A stretch of 6,899 nucleotides of DNA from NCBI GenBank assembly GCA_946183385.1, contig CAMHBN010000096.1:1-6899 (forward strand), written 5' to 3'. The position numbers and the translations under genes were made by a program. Origin of the DNA: an uncultured Ruminococcus sp. (GTDB lineage: Bacteria > Bacillota > Clostridia > Oscillospirales > Ruminococcaceae). This document shows, in pieces, positions 1 to 6,677 of the stretch; positions within the stretch are counted from its first letter, which is position 1; every line of letters begins with the position of its first letter. The notes below the pieces were generated by a model. That model was not told where the DNA came from. It worked only from the letters and a program-made list of their open reading frames with translations, and searched no databases.

Positions 1-2053
1 GTACCGTGGAGGTTATCCTTGACGCGAGCTTGTGGTTCTTCCAGATGAATCTGTACGCCAGACCGAGCAGAGCGATTATCGCGAGGGTAATCTTGCTGTT
101 GATAATAGAGGAATCCGACATCAGGAACGGTCTTGTTATGCAGGCGAGCGCCGCAATGAACGCCGAGCACGAGAGCATAACTGCCGCCGCGTCCTTGTTG
201 GTCTTCTTCTTGATGAAGCAGGCAAGGAATACCGCCAGAGCCATAAGTCTGAGGAATATCGACAGGCGGTTGAATGTCGGGAAGCCCACTACGCACATCC
301 ACGAGCTGAGAAGCAGAACGTCCGTATGAGTCCTGTCGTGCTTCTTAGTGACGAGCGACTCGGGGAAGAGGAAGCGCGATATCACGAGCAGTACCACGAA
401 GAGTCCGAACAGCGAGAACATCGGTATATCCTTGTTGTCGAAGAAGTGGTCGAGAATGCGGTAGGTCAGGAGAATGAGGCTGATGACCGCTCCTGCAGCT
501 GTGATGTTGCAGCTCATGAAGTGTGAAACGATGAAGTGTATCACACATACAGCGACAGCAACTGCAAAGAGGTCGCTGTAGCCCGTGCAGCACAGGAGCA
601 CCGCTCCCGCCGCGACCATGTTCGAGTAGAGCACGACCTCCGTTCTGAGCGGGTGGTGTGCGTGGAGGTTGAACGCTATCTTCGGCATAGCCATAAGTAT
701 GACCGTTACCGCCACATATATGACGACCAGTCCACCGAAGGTGAGTGTGAGCATCTCGTTGTAGCGCTCTCTGCCATTGAGCTCATACAGCCTGTTGTTG
801 AGATACAGAGCTGTGAAGAACGGAAGTATCGGAGCACATAAGCCCGCGGCTATCTGTACGCCGAGCTTCTTATGGAGAGTGTAGCACAGGATAATTACGG
901 AAACCGCTGTCGGTACTACGAGGTTCATGCCCCAGTATCTGTCGTTGTCCGCAAGGAGAGCGAGCAAAGCTCCAAGAACGGCAAAGCTGAAAGCGATTAT
1001 CTTGGAAGCCGCAAAGCTCTTGGGAGCGAACATATTTACCACGTATATCGCGAGTGCGATGAACGCGAAGAATACCATTACGAAGTCTGTACCGTACTCG
1101 TTCTTGAGACCGAATACAGCAACGAAAGCGGTATATACCGCAACTACGTTGAGCACCACAAACAGCCAAGCCTGCTTCTTGATGATACCGTAGAGGAAGC
1201 ACTGGATAATGATAACACCGAGGATAAAGAAGGTGAACGGAGTTGCGCTGAAGGTCGTCCATAGCACGTAGCCGAACGCCAGTACAGCGAAAATGACTGC
1301 TGTAATGTCACCTATGATACGGACAGGGAGGTCGAACCTCGTGCCCTTCTGCGGCTTGAGGATATGCACAAACGCGGTGATAACGAACTGCGCCATTATG
1401 ATAACGGGAGCGAACTGCTCATAGCTGTCGGTTATCTGTACTGCGAGGAAGAGCAGGCATATCGAAACGAACGACAAGCCTATGTAGGTGAACGCTATCT
1501 TCTTATACAGCGGATACGCCAGCAGAGCCGCTGCCGCTATGATAAATGCGCCCGTTGCGCACAGGAGAGCCGCTCCGTCACCGCGGAAGCTGAACCACTC
1601 GCCCAAGAGCCTGTAGCCGCCTGCCGTCAGCAGCGATACTACCGACATCGACGCACCGATTATGTAGAACGCGCCGGAGGTGAGGTCAAGCTTGGGGAGG
1701 AATTTAAGTACCGCGCTTATCATAAGCGAGACTACCGCCGCCCCGAGAAGTATGAACACCTTTGCGACGTCCGAGAGCTTGACCCAGTTCGCCGCGACGA
1801 ATGTGACGGCTGAAAGCATTATGAAGGACGTACCGATGATAAGGAGCACCGTAGAGGTGTTGAACTTGCCTTTCAGCGAAAAAGTCTTTGTCGGGACAGG
1901 TCTGCCCTGTGCGTCGTACTGCACGGGCAAGTTTCCCTTTTTCTTATTTGTATCGGTCACAACGAGGAATATGATAACTCCGATTATGACCAGCGGAACA
2001 GCCATCTTGAAAAACAGTGAGATGAGTGCAAATGTTAAATCAGTTCCTGCCAT
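1..2053 (-). CDS. Large polytopic membrane protein, DUF2157-like, 3' end cut off by window
   Basis: One uninterrupted reading frame of 684 codons runs from ATG at 2053 to the left edge with no stop, so the C-terminus lies outside the window. The protein is very hydrophobic, with roughly eighteen candidate membrane segments, short basic linkers (TNKKK at 35-39, KKKTNK at 615-620) and a proline-containing cytoplasmic-looking loop at about 35-65. Residues 74-102 read GTSFIMLSAVTFVAANW followed by VKLSDVAKVFIL; this resembles the hallmark of DUF2157 membrane proteins (small-residue helix, then A-A-N-W). A second Gly-rich helix around 128-150 also fits. Function of the family is unknown. Start: an in-frame ATG at 2062 abuts the AGAAAGG ribosome binding site, so 2053, nine bases from it, is better. 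At over 684 residues it is longer than typical DUF2157 proteins and approaches DUF2339 size, so family placement is less sure than gene status. Confidence 0.85.
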   Translation of the reverse strand, partial: MAGTDLTFALISLFFKMAVPLVIIGVIIFLVVTDTNKKKGNLPVQYDAQGRPVPTKTFSLKGKFNTSTVLLIIGTSFIMLSAVTFVAANWVKLSDVAKVFILLGAAVVSLMISAVLKFLPKLDLTSGAFYIIGASMSVVSLLTAGGYRLLGEWFSFRGDGAALLCATGAFIIAAAALLAYPLYKKIAFTYIGLSFVSICLLFLAVQITDSYEQFAPVIIMAQFVITAFVHILKPQKGTRFDLPVRIIGDITAVIFAVLAFGYVLWTTFSATPFTFFILGVIIIQCFLYGIIKKQAWLFVVLNVVAVYTAFVAVFGLKNEYGTDFVMVFFAFIALAIYVVNMFAPKSFAASKIIAFSFAVLGALLALLADNDRYWGMNLVVPTAVSVIILCYTLHKKLGVQIAAGLCAPILPFFTALYLNNRLYELNGRERYNEMLTLTFGGLVVIYVAVTVILMAMPKIAFNLHAHHPLRTEVVLYSNMVAAGAVLLCCTGYSDLFAVAVAVCVIHFIVSHFMSCNITAAGAVISLILLTYRILDHFFDNKDIPMFSLFGLFVVLLVISRFLFPESLVTKKHDRTHTDVLLLSSWMCVVGFPTFNRLSIFLRLMALAVFLACFIKKKTNKDAAAVMLSCSAFIAALACITRPFLMSDSSIINSKITLAIIALLGLAYRFIWKNHKLASRITSTV

Positions 2054-2062
2054 AACAACCAT

Positions 2063-2069
2063 CCTTTCT
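2063..2069 (-). promoter_or_regulatory. Ribosome binding site of the DUF2157-like gene
   Basis: AGAAAGG on the minus strand lies nine bases before ATG 2053. It directly touches the alternative in-frame ATG at 2062, which is too close for initiation, so it decides in favour of 2053. Confidence 0.6.
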
Positions 2070-2166
2070 GTGTGGTTTCTATGCTATTATGATATCACAG
2101 CTTCCGGAAAAACGTAAGGTGTCAGCGGTCACTTTCTCGGTGACAATTGTAACATCCCATACAGCA

Positions 2167-2195
2167 ATTCTAACACCGGCATGACCGATTGTCAA
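2167..2195 (-). promoter_or_regulatory. SigA-type promoter of the DUF2157-like gene
   Basis: On the minus strand a perfect -35 TTGACA (2195-2190) is separated by exactly 17 bp from -10 TAGAAT (2172-2167). The predicted transcript starts near 2160, giving a leader of about 107 nt before ATG 2053. The promoter lies just after the stop codon of the YdbT-like gene, so the DUF2157-like gene can be expressed independently of it. I see no intrinsic terminator between the two genes, so read-through is also possible. Confidence 0.75.
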
Positions 2196-2226
2196 TGAAC
2201 AATATTATTACAAGTTAACCGTTCTG

Positions 2227-3702
2227 TTACTTGGCGGTATGCTTGGCTTTCTTTCTCACGTCGTGACCGAGCGCACGCATGATCTTCACGCCCTCGCGGA
2301 GCTTCAGCGCGCGCACCATATAACACGAGCTCGCCTCTCCGCAGAACCATATCAGCACGTTGCACTTGCCCGACGGCTTTTGCAGAAGCGACTGCCTCAG
2401 CTCGACCTTTACGATATTGTCGGTATGAGCAATCACCGTGTGGAACGCCGTCCACTTCGCGCACCTCACGATGACCCTGTCGTCCCTGACGGAAACGCCG
2501 CTCGTGAGCATAGCCACAGTCTTGACGAGGACGAGCCACATCAGCGGTATCTCGATCATGACCGCGAAGAAGAACGACAGCTCCGCAAACTTAGGGAAGA
2601 GGTCCTCGAAGATGTAATACACGGGGAAGACGAGGTTTGCAGCAAGTATCGGGTTGAAGAGGTAGCTCAGGAAGCCCGACCACCCCGAACGGAAATCGAG
2701 CCTGTGAGCGCCCGATATGCCTATCTTTTCGAGTCCGCTTCCGATATTTTTCTCGCGGCGTATCGGCATAAGCACGGGAAGATGACGCGAATCGTAGCCG
2801 TAGCCCGCACAGCTCACGTTGACCGTGACCGTTTTCAGGAACTTCATTATGAGGTTCTGGCGGAGGTCGGTGTAGTTGATATGCGCAGTATTTATGCGGT
2901 ATTCGCGCCTGTTGGTAATGCCGCACTTGACGTTTATGCTGTGTCTGTCGGCAATAACCTTGAAGTGCGAGTACCTCAGCAGATTGATTATGAACGAAAG
3001 CAGCCACGCCGCCGCAATGAAGGTACCGAAGCCGACAGCTGCGTCGGGGATATGGAGCAGCCACCTGTGGGTGAACTTCTCGGTAGTCTCGGTTATGCGG
3101 CTGAACCAGAGGGAAACGATGTCCTGAGCGATGCTGCCTCCCTTGAGGAAAAACATCGCCATATAGATAGCGCCCGAGAATCCGCTCGAAAAGAAAGCCG
3201 AGAACAAAACAACGGATATCATATCCGCCTTCGGCATATCGTCCACCTTCTTTTCGCGGTCAACGTCGGGGATACGTCTCATCAGCTCATGGCAGACCTT
3301 CCTCGTGACGAGCAGCTTCATATCAGTCGCCTTGAATATGCCCGCACGGGTGTCGCAGCTGAACCTCATGCCTCCGAGCGGTATCATCAGCCACGGACGC
3401 TCCGCGGTCGCAACGCTGATCTTGTCGAGGGGAATGGTCTTGCGGTAACGGATAATGACGCCTCCGCGCTGAGTGATGTTCTTGTCGCTGACGCTGATAC
3501 GTGCGAAGTACCACCTCACGAAGCCGAATACGATGATAAGCCCGATAATGGCGATATCCTGCCAGGCTCCCCTCGCCAATTCGTAGAGCCTGCGGGCGTC
3601 CATCTGCAATATGGAGAGTCCGCGCAGGAGCGGGAAGATAAGGAGCCAGATATTACGCATAGAATAGCGCAGAATGCGGAGAGGGTGCTCGTGGCAGGTC
3701 AT
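2227..3702 (-). CDS. YdbT-like membrane protein with three bPH_2 (DUF304) modules
   Basis: A protein of 491 residues. I see three copies of the bacterial PH-like bPH_2 pattern, each following hydrophobic segments: about 62-140 (SVSDKNITQRGGVIIRYRKT, then IPLDKI and a PLGGMRF turn), about 243-315 (KVIADRHSINVKCGITNRRE with an INTAHINYTDL strand) and about 400-475 (GVSVRDDRVIVRCAKW). Candidate membrane helices fall near 14-32, 48-66, 160-187, 220-243, 345-368 and 372-400. Size and layout match B. subtilis YdbT, which pairs with the small YdbS. Its ATG overlaps the YdbS-like stop (ATGA), and a full AAAGGAGG site lies seven bases upstream, so translation is probably coupled. The frame stays open far upstream to 4182, but that part is a shadow of the YdbS-like gene. 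Molecular function is unknown; the B. subtilis pair has been linked to resistance against peptides made by other bacilli. The tail is basic (DVRKKAKHTAK). Confidence 0.9.
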   Translation of the reverse strand: MTCHEHPLRILRYSMRNIWLLIFPLLRGLSILQMDARRLYELARGAWQDIAIIGLIIVFGFVRWYFARISVSDKNITQRGGVIIRYRKTIPLDKISVATAERPWLMIPLGGMRFSCDTRAGIFKATDMKLLVTRKVCHELMRRIPDVDREKKVDDMPKADMISVVLFSAFFSSGFSGAIYMAMFFLKGGSIAQDIVSLWFSRITETTEKFTHRWLLHIPDAAVGFGTFIAAAWLLSFIINLLRYSHFKVIADRHSINVKCGITNRREYRINTAHINYTDLRQNLIMKFLKTVTVNVSCAGYGYDSRHLPVLMPIRREKNIGSGLEKIGISGAHRLDFRSGWSGFLSYLFNPILAANLVFPVYYIFEDLFPKFAELSFFFAVMIEIPLMWLVLVKTVAMLTSGVSVRDDRVIVRCAKWTAFHTVIAHTDNIVKVELRQSLLQKPSGKCNVLIWFCGEASSCYMVRALKLREGVKIMRALGHDVRKKAKHTAK

Positions 3703-4142
3703 TTCTCTGCCTCCTTTTCGGGAGCTCCCGTCTTGCGGAGGATATAGAGCGCGTCCTCCTGTTTCAGAAATAAGAGCCTCAGCTGACCGCCGTAAACGAA
3801 GAAAACGACGAAATTCAGCCCCGTGTACTGCGAAAACGGCGTAGTGATAACGGTCGTGTACTGCACGGTCGAGTACAGCACGGACTGGTGAGATATAAAG
3901 TAAACCCCGCTGTGCTTGGTAATTTCGGTGTCGGTGGTGTCGTAGCTCAGCGACTTGAAATACAGCGGCAGGTAGATACAGATAAAGAAGATATCGACGG
4001 TAAGGATAGCGATACCGATGATAGCGAGAACAATCTCGAGCGAAATATATATCTTCACGGCACAGAAAAGCAGCACTGATATCGCTGCTATAACAAGTCT
4101 GAGCGTAAGAAGAGCGTGTCTGTCGGGCTTGAAGCTTCTCAT
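3699..4142 (-). CDS. YdbS-like small membrane protein with one bPH_2 (DUF304) domain
   Basis: A protein of 147 residues with two N-terminal membrane helices (about 10-30 and 36-58). A single bPH_2-like domain follows at about 60-135: SYDTTDTEITKHSGVYFISH, then a VLYSTVQYTTV strand, TPFSQYTGLNFVVFFVYGG and a short C-terminal helix. This is the order seen in B. subtilis YdbS (about 159 residues), which is encoded just upstream of ydbT as here. The stop TGA shares bases with the next ATG. Start: a TTG five codons earlier (4157) is in frame, but the GAGGGAGG site lies between it and ATG 4142 at ideal spacing, so 4142 is chosen. The pair probably forms a membrane complex, with the small protein contributing one bPH unit and the large one three; that is inference from family and coupling. 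It is first in its transcription unit, with a promoter at about 4200. Confidence 0.88.
   Translation of the reverse strand: MRSFKPDRHALLTLRLVIAAISVLLFCAVKIYISLEIVLAIIGIAILTVDIFFICIYLPLYFKSLSYDTTDTEITKHSGVYFISHQSVLYSTVQYTTVITTPFSQYTGLNFVVFFVYGGQLRLLFLKQEDALYILRKTGAPEKEAEK
3710..3717 (-). promoter_or_regulatory. Ribosome binding site of the YdbT-like gene
   Basis: A consensus AAAGGAGG on the minus strand ends seven bases before ATG 3702. It lies inside the last codons of the YdbS-like gene and fixes the start at 3702, although the frame is open for another 160 codons upstream. Confidence 0.85.
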
Positions 4143-4147
4143 TGCTG

Positions 4148-4155
4148 CCTCCCTC
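4148..4155 (-). promoter_or_regulatory. Ribosome binding site of the YdbS-like gene
   Basis: GAGGGAGG on the minus strand, five bases before ATG 4142. It excludes the upstream TTG at 4157 as the start. Confidence 0.8.
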
Positions 4156-4190
4156 AAAAATTTGCTCCGCCGAGCGAAGCATAAATCATA

Positions 4191-4219
4191 TTTCTATTAT
4201 AACACAAATATTTTATAAT
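4191..4219 (+). promoter_or_regulatory. Possible promoter of the symporter gene
   Basis: A perfect -10 TATAAT lies at 4214-4219 on the plus strand, but the hexamer 17 bp upstream (TTTCTA, 4191-4196) matches the -35 consensus poorly. A second TATAAT at 4232-4237 has no -35 and sits too close to the ribosome binding site. Some promoter is needed here because the upstream gene is divergent. The -10 overlaps the -35 of the opposite promoter, so the two may compete for polymerase. Confidence 0.4.
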
Positions 4220-4224
4220 GTATA
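4196..4224 (-). promoter_or_regulatory. Promoter of the ydbST-like operon
   Basis: On the minus strand TATACA (4224-4219, four of six matches to TTGACA) is followed after 17 bp by a perfect TATAAT (4201-4196). The transcript would start near 4189 and give a leader of about 47 nt. It looks like a housekeeping SigA promoter; I see no ECF-type TGAAAC/CGTA pair such as controls ydbST in B. subtilis. It overlaps the plus-strand promoter elements of the symporter gene. Confidence 0.6.
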
Positions 4225-4243
4225 CCATTTTTATAATTTTTTC

Positions 4244-4248
4244 GGAGG
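4244..4248 (+). promoter_or_regulatory. Ribosome binding site of the symporter gene
   Basis: GGAGG, five T residues, then ATG 4254. It selects this ATG over the in-frame ATG at 4218, which has no such site and lies within the -10 region. Confidence 0.8.
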
Positions 4249-4253
4249 TTTTT

Positions 4254-5465
4254 ATGCAGGAGACACTTGAACGCCTCAGCGGTGCGGTATGGGGAGCCCC
4301 GCTCATTGCCGTATTACTTGGCACGGGGCTTTATTACACGCTGCGGCTCGGCTTTGTACAGCTCCGACTGCCGAAGCTGCTGAAACAGACCCAAATGCGC
4401 GGCAGTACGAACCTGAAAGCCGTGTTTATGAGCCTCGGAGCCTCAATGGGCACAGGCAACATCGCGGGAACAGCCTCCGCCCTCGCTATAGGCGGAGCGG
4501 GCTCGGTACTGTGGATGTGGGTGTCGGCATTTTTCGGAATGGCGCTTGTTTACGCAGAAAACAAGCTTTCGGCGGCATACAGCGACGGCAATGTCCTCGG
4601 ACCGATGGCGTACCTCTCACGCGGGCTCGGCTCGCGGAGCTTGGCGCTCGTATTCGCACTGTTCTGCGTGCTTGCCTCATTCGGAATGGGCGGCATGGCG
4701 CAGGTCAACACGTTCGCCTTGTGCTTCTACGGCTGCGTCGGCGAACGGCGAATTCTCACAGCAGCGGCGGTATTCCTGCTGATCCTGGCTATAATCTGCG
4801 GCGGAGCAAGACGTATTGGCACGGCGGCGCAGTATATGCTCCCGCTCGCAGGCATAGCCTACGCCGCCGTATGCATACCCGTTATCGCGATGAACCGCGA
4901 GCAGCTCCCCTCCGTCATAAGCGACATCTTCGGTCAGGCATTCGGCGTAAAACAGGCAGCGGGCGGACTTGTCGGTCAGGCGGTCGCGGTCGGGATTCGT
5001 CGCGGTATCTTCTCGAATGAGGCGGGGCTCGGCAGCTCCCCTATCCTGCACAGCTCCGCAGACGGCGATATGTCGGCGTGGAGCATGGCTGAGGTGCTCG
5101 CAGACACCCTCTGCTGCACGCTTACGGCGGTGACGGTGCTGTGCGCCTGCGATACTTATTCGGTCGCAGATTCGCTCGCCTGTCTGCTCGGTGGCGGAGC
5201 AGTCCCCTTCCTCACAGCTGTGAATGGGCTTTTCGCGCTGTGTACGGTCATCGGCTGGTACTACTGCGGCGAGAGCGCGTTCCTCTTTATCACGGGCGGC
5301 AGAGCCCGCAGACTGTTCTGCCTCATATTCGCGGCTGCGGCGGCTTCTGGAGCGTTATTCACTGCTCCCGCCGTGTGGACGCTCTCGGACATTTTCAACG
5401 GGCTGATGGCATTCCCGAACCTCATCGGGCTGATAATGCTGCGAAAGGACGTCCCGCGCGAATAA
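4254..5465 (+). CDS. Sodium:alanine/glycine symporter family protein (AgcS/AlsT type)
   Basis: An inner-membrane secondary transporter of 403 residues, expected to import a small neutral amino acid such as alanine or glycine with Na+. Family signatures are clear: WGAPLIAVLLGTGLYYTLRL near the N-terminus (13-32), GASMGTGNIAG (62-72), GGAGSVLWMWVSAFFGMA (80-97), the highly conserved RRGIFSNEAGLGSSPI (249-264), GWYYCGE (334-340) and VWTLSDIFNGLMAFPNL (374-390). Nearly the whole chain is hydrophobic, with about ten to eleven helices. Most members have roughly 440-490 residues; this one has a short loop after the first helix (about 37-52) and almost no C-terminal tail beyond the last helix, but no frameshift or missing core segment is evident. 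The true substrate cannot be told from sequence. It is probably co-transcribed with the phosphohexomutase-like gene 50 bases downstream, as no terminator separates them. Confidence 0.92.
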   Translation: MQETLERLSGAVWGAPLIAVLLGTGLYYTLRLGFVQLRLPKLLKQTQMRGSTNLKAVFMSLGASMGTGNIAGTASALAIGGAGSVLWMWVSAFFGMALVYAENKLSAAYSDGNVLGPMAYLSRGLGSRSLALVFALFCVLASFGMGGMAQVNTFALCFYGCVGERRILTAAAVFLLILAIICGGARRIGTAAQYMLPLAGIAYAAVCIPVIAMNREQLPSVISDIFGQAFGVKQAAGGLVGQAVAVGIRRGIFSNEAGLGSSPILHSSADGDMSAWSMAEVLADTLCCTLTAVTVLCACDTYSVADSLACLLGGGAVPFLTAVNGLFALCTVIGWYYCGESAFLFITGGRARRLFCLIFAAAAASGALFTAPAVWTLSDIFNGLMAFPNLIGLIMLRKDVPRE

Positions 5466-5500
5466 GCCGCCGAAATTCGGGCAAGCTTACAGTATCAACT

Positions 5501-5508
5501 AAAAGGAG
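5501..5508 (+). promoter_or_regulatory. Ribosome binding site of the phosphohexomutase-like gene
   Basis: AAAAGGAG ends seven bases before ATG 5516. The reading frame is open back to 5141 inside the symporter gene, and this site shows that the real start is 5516. Confidence 0.85.
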
Positions 5509-5515
5509 CGTAAAT

Positions 5516-6634
5516 ATGGCTTATATAGGCGAAAATGAACATTTCAGCTTCAGCAGCGGGCTCTGTGAGGCTCCGCCTCGTACCTCCGTCAGCTCGGCAG
5601 AGGTCTCCGCCCTCGGACGCACTCTCACGCGCTTTTTCAGGCGATTCTGCGTCGGGAGCGGAGACTTAGGCAACCTCAGCACGCTCTATGCCCTGTGCAG
5701 TGGGATTTCGGAATGCGGCGGCGAGGTCTGCATCATCGAGAGCACCGATATGCCGTCATTCCGTTTCGGCTGTCCTCTGCTGTCCGTGGACTGCGGCATA
5801 TTCATCAGCGGCGGGAGCTCCCTGAAAATAGCATTTTTCGATAGGCGCGGCTTTGAGCTCCCGCAGTCCGTTCTCGCGGGGATAATGCGTGCCGAAGCTC
5901 CCGCTCCTGCCGAAAAATCGGGAAAGATAAGCACCATGACCTCTTTCGGGAGCATCTACGTCAACAACCTCCGCGACAGTCTCGGCGTGCCGAGCGAACC
6001 TATCCCCGCAGGTATCAGCTGCGGAAACAGAGCCGTCCGCACGTTGTGGCGGCAGTTCTTCACGGGCGAGGACGACGAGCTCGTCCTGCAAATATCCGAC
6101 AACGGCAGCCGTGTGAACGCCTACTCCGCGAAATACGGCTTCATATCGGCGGATAAACTCACTCTCGCCTACTGTGTCAAGGCTGCCTCTGCGGGAGAGA
6201 CCGTGCTGCTTCCCGACGATTTCCACTATGCCGCCGAGCTGACAGGCGCTTTCCCTGACGGCACTGTACTGCGATATCCCGCCGAAAACGTCGTACCGGA
6301 AGAGGGCGGGCAGTCGCGCTTTCTCCGCGACCCGCTCTATATGTGCATTGATCTTCTCCGCGACAGGAAGGCTTTTTTCGCGCTGATGCAGGAGCTCCCG
6401 CAGATATCGGGAGCACGCCGCGAGATAGCTTTCACCGAGGCAGAGCGGTTCAGCAAGCCCAAGCGCCTGCAAACCGCAAACGGGCGTGTTATCATCACCC
6501 GCAGCGGGCGGAATATGCTCTCTGTGCTCGCACAGACGCTCTCGGCGGAGACATCCGCGGAGCTGTGCTCGGAATGGTGCGAAAAACTGCGGAAAGCGGA
6601 CAAATGCCGCCGCACGCCCGAGAGCTTTCTCTGA
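5516..6634 (+). CDS. Degenerate alpha-D-phosphohexomutase-like protein, probably non-catalytic
   Basis: A protein of 372 residues, soluble, with no signal peptide. I read it as a worn phosphoglucomutase/phosphomannomutase. The order of four domains can be followed: domain 1 with helix LSTLYALCSGISECGGEVCI (54-73) and then GIFISGGSSLKIAFFDRRG (94-112), where active enzymes have I-T-A-S-H-N-P before a G-I-K-hydrophobic-F strand; domain 2 with LQISDNGSRVNAYSAKYGFI (191-210) in place of the D-x-D-G-D-R metal loop and its following strands; domain 3 with PEEGGQSRFLRDPLYMCIDL (261-280) where E-x-S-G-H and D-G-hydrophobic occur; domain 4 with GRVIITRSGRNM (323-334) for the R-P-S-G-T-E-P phosphate loop, then an S-A-E-T-S-A-E-L helix. 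The catalytic serine, metal aspartates and S-G-H are absent. It is shorter than active enzymes (about 440-580). Reading frame, codon use and ribosome binding site look intact, so it is an expressed protein rather than a decayed gene. Its role is unknown, perhaps sugar-phosphate sensing or partnering an active paralogue. The family call rests on motif position, not on a search. Confidence 0.7.
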   Translation: MAYIGENEHFSFSSGLCEAPPRTSVSSAEVSALGRTLTRFFRRFCVGSGDLGNLSTLYALCSGISECGGEVCIIESTDMPSFRFGCPLLSVDCGIFISGGSSLKIAFFDRRGFELPQSVLAGIMRAEAPAPAEKSGKISTMTSFGSIYVNNLRDSLGVPSEPIPAGISCGNRAVRTLWRQFFTGEDDELVLQISDNGSRVNAYSAKYGFISADKLTLAYCVKAASAGETVLLPDDFHYAAELTGAFPDGTVLRYPAENVVPEEGGQSRFLRDPLYMCIDLLRDRKAFFALMQELPQISGARREIAFTEAERFSKPKRLQTANGRVIITRSGRNMLSVLAQTLSAETSAELCSEWCEKLRKADKCRRTPESFL

Positions 6635-6642
6635 TTTGGCTA

Positions 6643-6671
6643 TTGACATACCGAACCGTTTTTAGTATAAT
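6643..6671 (+). promoter_or_regulatory. Perfect consensus SigA promoter
   Basis: TTGACA (6643-6648), a 17-bp spacer, and TATAAT (6666-6671). Transcription should begin near 6678. It starts eight bases after the stop codon of the phosphohexomutase-like gene and points away from it. A promoter this good usually serves a highly expressed RNA or a gene whose output is limited by later control. Confidence 0.9.
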
Positions 6672-6677
6672 AGTAAT

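Noticed and set aside
6..1813. Several plus-strand open frames of 80-165 codons
   Set aside because: All lie opposite the continuous DUF2157-like frame, lack ribosome binding sites and give low-complexity charged proteins.
2239..3747. A 502-codon open frame on the plus strand opposite the YdbT-like gene
   Set aside because: Its translation is highly charged, lacks any family pattern and has no ribosome binding site. It is the antisense shadow of a gene rich in GC-ending codons.
3703..4182. N-terminal extension of the YdbT-like frame by 160 codons
   Set aside because: This stretch is the out-of-frame shadow of the YdbS-like gene. The ribosome binding site and ATGA overlap place the start at 3702.
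4289..5051. Alternative frames on both strands inside the symporter gene
   Set aside because: The symporter frame carries all the family motifs, and the others show none.
5141..5515. Upstream extension of the phosphohexomutase-like frame into the symporter gene
   Set aside because: The translation is arginine-rich shadow sequence, and AAAAGGAG sits at ideal distance before ATG 5516.
5466..5515. Palindrome CCGAAATTCGG between the symporter and the phosphohexomutase-like gene as a terminator
   Set aside because: The arms leave no room for a loop and no T-run follows.
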